DNA from: Oribacterium sp. | GTDB lineage: Bacteria > Bacillota_A > Clostridia > Lachnospirales > Lachnospiraceae | Direction of reading: 5' to 3' | Assembly: GCA_017940955.1 (NCBI GenBank) | Contig: JAGAXP010000261.1 | Span: 1-5,843 of the forward strand | DNA: 5,843 nucleotides | Shown: positions 4,958 to 5,843 of the stretch, in pieces | Position numbering within the stretch: the first letter of the stretch is position 1 | Layout of the letters: each line of letters opens with the position of its first letter | Position numbers and translations under genes: made by a program | Notes under the pieces: generated by a model | What the model saw: the letters and a program-made list of their open reading frames with translations, nothing else | What the model was told of the DNA's origin: nothing | Database searches by the model: none

Positions 4958-5023
4958 TAATTCAAGTTACCAATCTAATAACGCAAAGAGCCGTCCCTTT
5001 CTCAAGCAGGGGAGCGGCTTTTT
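4958..5023 (+). ncRNA. Candidate small RNA of about 65 nt
   Basis: Defined only by a consensus-like promoter (4923-4951) and a terminator (4985-5023) enclosing no ORF. The predicted transcript has about 27 unstructured AU-rich bases followed by the terminator hairpin, a layout common in small regulatory RNAs. I recognise no known RNA family. A vestigial promoter with an attenuator left from a deleted gene is the main alternative. Confidence 0.35.
4985..5023 (+). terminator. Rho-independent terminator
   Basis: AGCCGTCCC (4989-4997) pairs with GGGGAGCGGCT (5009-5019), one base bulged, around the loop TTTCTCAAGCA; the tract TTTTT (5019-5023) follows. Confidence 0.8.
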
Positions 5024-5051
5024 GATTTCCGTGGTTATAATTCCCAATATC

Positions 5052-5104
5052 AAAAAAGCAAGAAGAAACTCCACCTCTTAAAAGGCAGAGTTTCTTCTTG
5101 CTTT
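5052..5104 (-). terminator. Strong terminator for minus-strand transcription
   Basis: A perfect 17-bp stem: 5055-5071 with 5088-5104 around a 16-base loop. Read on the minus strand, the stem is followed by TTTTTT (complement of A5052-5057), the better T-tract; on the plus strand only GCTTTAG follows. It implies a minus-strand transcript arriving from the right, consistent with the possible gene tail at 5156-5287. Confidence 0.75.
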
Positions 5105-5155
5105 AGTGTGAGAATAGTTATGATGTCTAAGCCAATACCAGGAATCTAATAAGTT

Positions 5156-5287
5156 TTACTGAGGTATGATCGAGAAAAACATATCTGGCTCAGAGTCATC
5201 ATTGTTAAATATGATGGTAGCATATACACCTATTACCGTCAAATTTTGACTTCTATTTCTGCAGGTCAGATTATGGTATTTGTCAAT
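5156..5287 (-). pseudogene. Possible C-terminal remnant of an unidentified minus-strand gene
   Basis: On the minus strand a frame ends with TAA at 5158-5156 after a protein-like stretch (VIGVYATIIFNNDDSEP, then FFSIIPQ), about 50 bp upstream of the strong minus-strand terminator at 5052-5104. No start codon or ribosome site is visible. The frame stays open into the antisense of the GNAT fragment, so its true upstream limit is unclear; I set it at about 43 codons. I do not recognise the family. Position relative to the terminator is the main support; a chance open frame in AT-rich DNA is possible. Confidence 0.35.
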
Positions 5288-5336
5288 AAAAACGCTTATA
5301 TTAGATATAAAAAGAATGTGATAACAGAGCCTATGT

Positions 5337-5582
5337 ATGGACAGTCCTGTAATGTGGCAGATCGGAATAAATGTTGATCCTGAAGTAAAAGCAAAAGGGA
5401 TAGGAAAAATGCTTGTGACTTTACTAAAGAACGAGATTTTGGGAATGAACAGGCTTCCATATTATGGAACATCCATGTCACATATCGCATCACAGAAGGT
5501 TGCTCTAGGTGCGGGATTTGTGCCTGCGTGGGCAGAGCTTGTTACCGACAGAATCGGATATACGGAGAATATAAATGTTTGA
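5337..5582 (+). pseudogene. GNAT-family N-acetyltransferase, C-terminal fragment
   Basis: An 81-codon frame whose content is the C-terminal half of a GNAT acetyltransferase: the strand MWQIGINVDPEVKAKGIGKML contains the acetyl-CoA-binding motif A (K-x-K-G-I-G-K at about 18-24), followed by the helix LVTLLKNEIL, the strand LPYYGTSMSH, and the helix with SQKVALGAGFVPAW, the usual ending. Intact GNAT proteins of this kind are 150-270 residues and carry an N-terminal part before motif A, missing here; an in-frame stop lies at 5322-5324, and no ribosome site precedes the ATG at 5337. It is therefore a truncated, probably inactive relic. Its acceptor substrate cannot be told. A frameshift rather than truncation was considered, but I find no matching N-terminal half in the other frames upstream. 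Confidence 0.7.
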
Positions 5583-5609
5583 TCTTATATTATTCAGGAA
5601 AAAATATAA

Positions 5610-5714
5610 GAAGAGTTGCTGAAGGAACTATTGACGGAAGATATCAGAGAACCTTTAGAATTCCAGCCTGTAAAAGAAGATACTTCAGAAGAAGAGATAA
5701 TTCTAGTACATTGA
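5610..5714 (+). pseudogene. Short acidic ORF remnant, unidentified
   Basis: A 34-codon open frame ending in TGA (5712-5714), preceded by an in-frame TAA at 5607-5609. The translation is Glu/Leu-rich (ELLKELLTEDIREPLEF, then DTSEEEIILVH) and looks more protein-like than the competing Arg-rich frame over the same bases. No ATG and no ribosome site. It may be the tail of a decayed gene behind the GNAT fragment; function unknown. Confidence 0.25.
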
Positions 5715-5721
5715 ATAATAA

Positions 5722-5843
5722 TTAACTGACACTTAATGAATCATTGGATTTAACTCCAGCTGACTCTGCCTCAACAACACTGATTTCATCCATTTTGTAT
5801 GTCCAATGATAAACTACAGGTTCACGATTTACTTCTTCAAAAT
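5722..5843 (-). CDS. C-terminal end of an unidentified minus-strand protein, cut by the right edge
   Basis: On the minus strand a frame enters from the right edge (first full codon 5841-5839) and reads 39 residues to TAA at 5724-5722. The peptide has mixed, coding-like composition (EEVNREPVVYHWTYKMDEISVV) and ends in a polar Ser/Asp-rich tail. No family recognised and no membrane segment seen. A plus-strand frame over the same bases is also open for about 28 codons but stops at two adjacent stop codons, so the minus strand is preferred. No terminator is visible behind its stop. Confidence 0.4.
   Translation of the reverse strand, partial: FEEVNREPVVYHWTYKMDEISVVEAESAGVKSNDSLSVS

Noticed and set aside
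5055..5104. CRISPR-like or IS terminal repeat reading of the 17-bp inverted repeat
   Set aside because: Only one copy, 16-base loop, and a T-tract on one side fit a terminator.
5528..5725. Arg-rich 65-codon plus-strand frame downstream of GNAT
   Set aside because: It overlaps the end of the GNAT frame in another phase and has unnatural Arg/Asn composition.

Overview
The window looks like accessory-rich chromosome from a low-to-moderate GC anaerobic Firmicute, most likely a Clostridia/Lachnospiraceae-type gut bacterium. This rests on gene style (AT-rich codons with strong AGGAGG ribosome sites in the left part), the families present (CAP-domain protein, HxlR regulator, CcdA-TlpA fusion, small XRE regulator, TetR with a DhaS-like C-terminus, IS21-type transposase start) and typical -35/-10 promoters. 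The assignment is inference; no rRNA or other taxonomic marker is present.

Left part (1-2364) is the well-preserved block. The end of a CAP/SCP-domain protein runs in from the left edge and meets, across a strong 13-bp stem terminator, a convergent HxlR-type regulator on the minus strand. The regulator is divergent from a two-gene operon: a cytosolic thioredoxin (WCGPC) and a 426-residue membrane protein fusing a CcdA electron-transfer channel to a TlpA/ResA-like thioredoxin domain (WCPPC). Together these look like a complete relay carrying reducing power from cytosolic thioredoxin across the membrane to an outside thioredoxin domain, with a cysteine-containing regulator next door. The two divergent promoters overlap, and their -10 boxes are the two arms of an inverted repeat.

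Middle part (about 2430-4753) is visibly more GC-rich and mosaic. It opens with a stretch of repeated CAGCCC motifs and a structured leader, followed by the start of an IS21-type istA gene that changes after about 55 codons into an unrelated tail. About 500 bp without a recognisable gene follows, holding one good terminator. Next come a small XRE regulator and a TetR-family regulator in tandem, a bacterioferritin-like gene lacking its front half, and a chimeric ORF that starts as an NADPH-dependent FMN reductase/flavodoxin-fold protein and ends as a winged-helix-like segment. The last two look like products of deletion and recombination.

Right part (4754-5843) is AT-rich and mostly gene remains and signals: a near-perfect 13-bp palindrome, a consensus-like promoter closely followed by a terminator (candidate small RNA of about 65 nt), a 17-bp perfect stem terminator for the minus strand with a possible minus-strand gene tail, a GNAT acetyltransferase fragment, a short acidic ORF remnant, and the C-terminal end of an unidentified minus-strand protein at the right edge.

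I see no CRISPR array, tRNA, rRNA, phage module or clear defence system. The best leads are the thiol-relay operon with its regulator, the chimeric flavodoxin/winged-helix ORF, and the isolated promoter-terminator unit.
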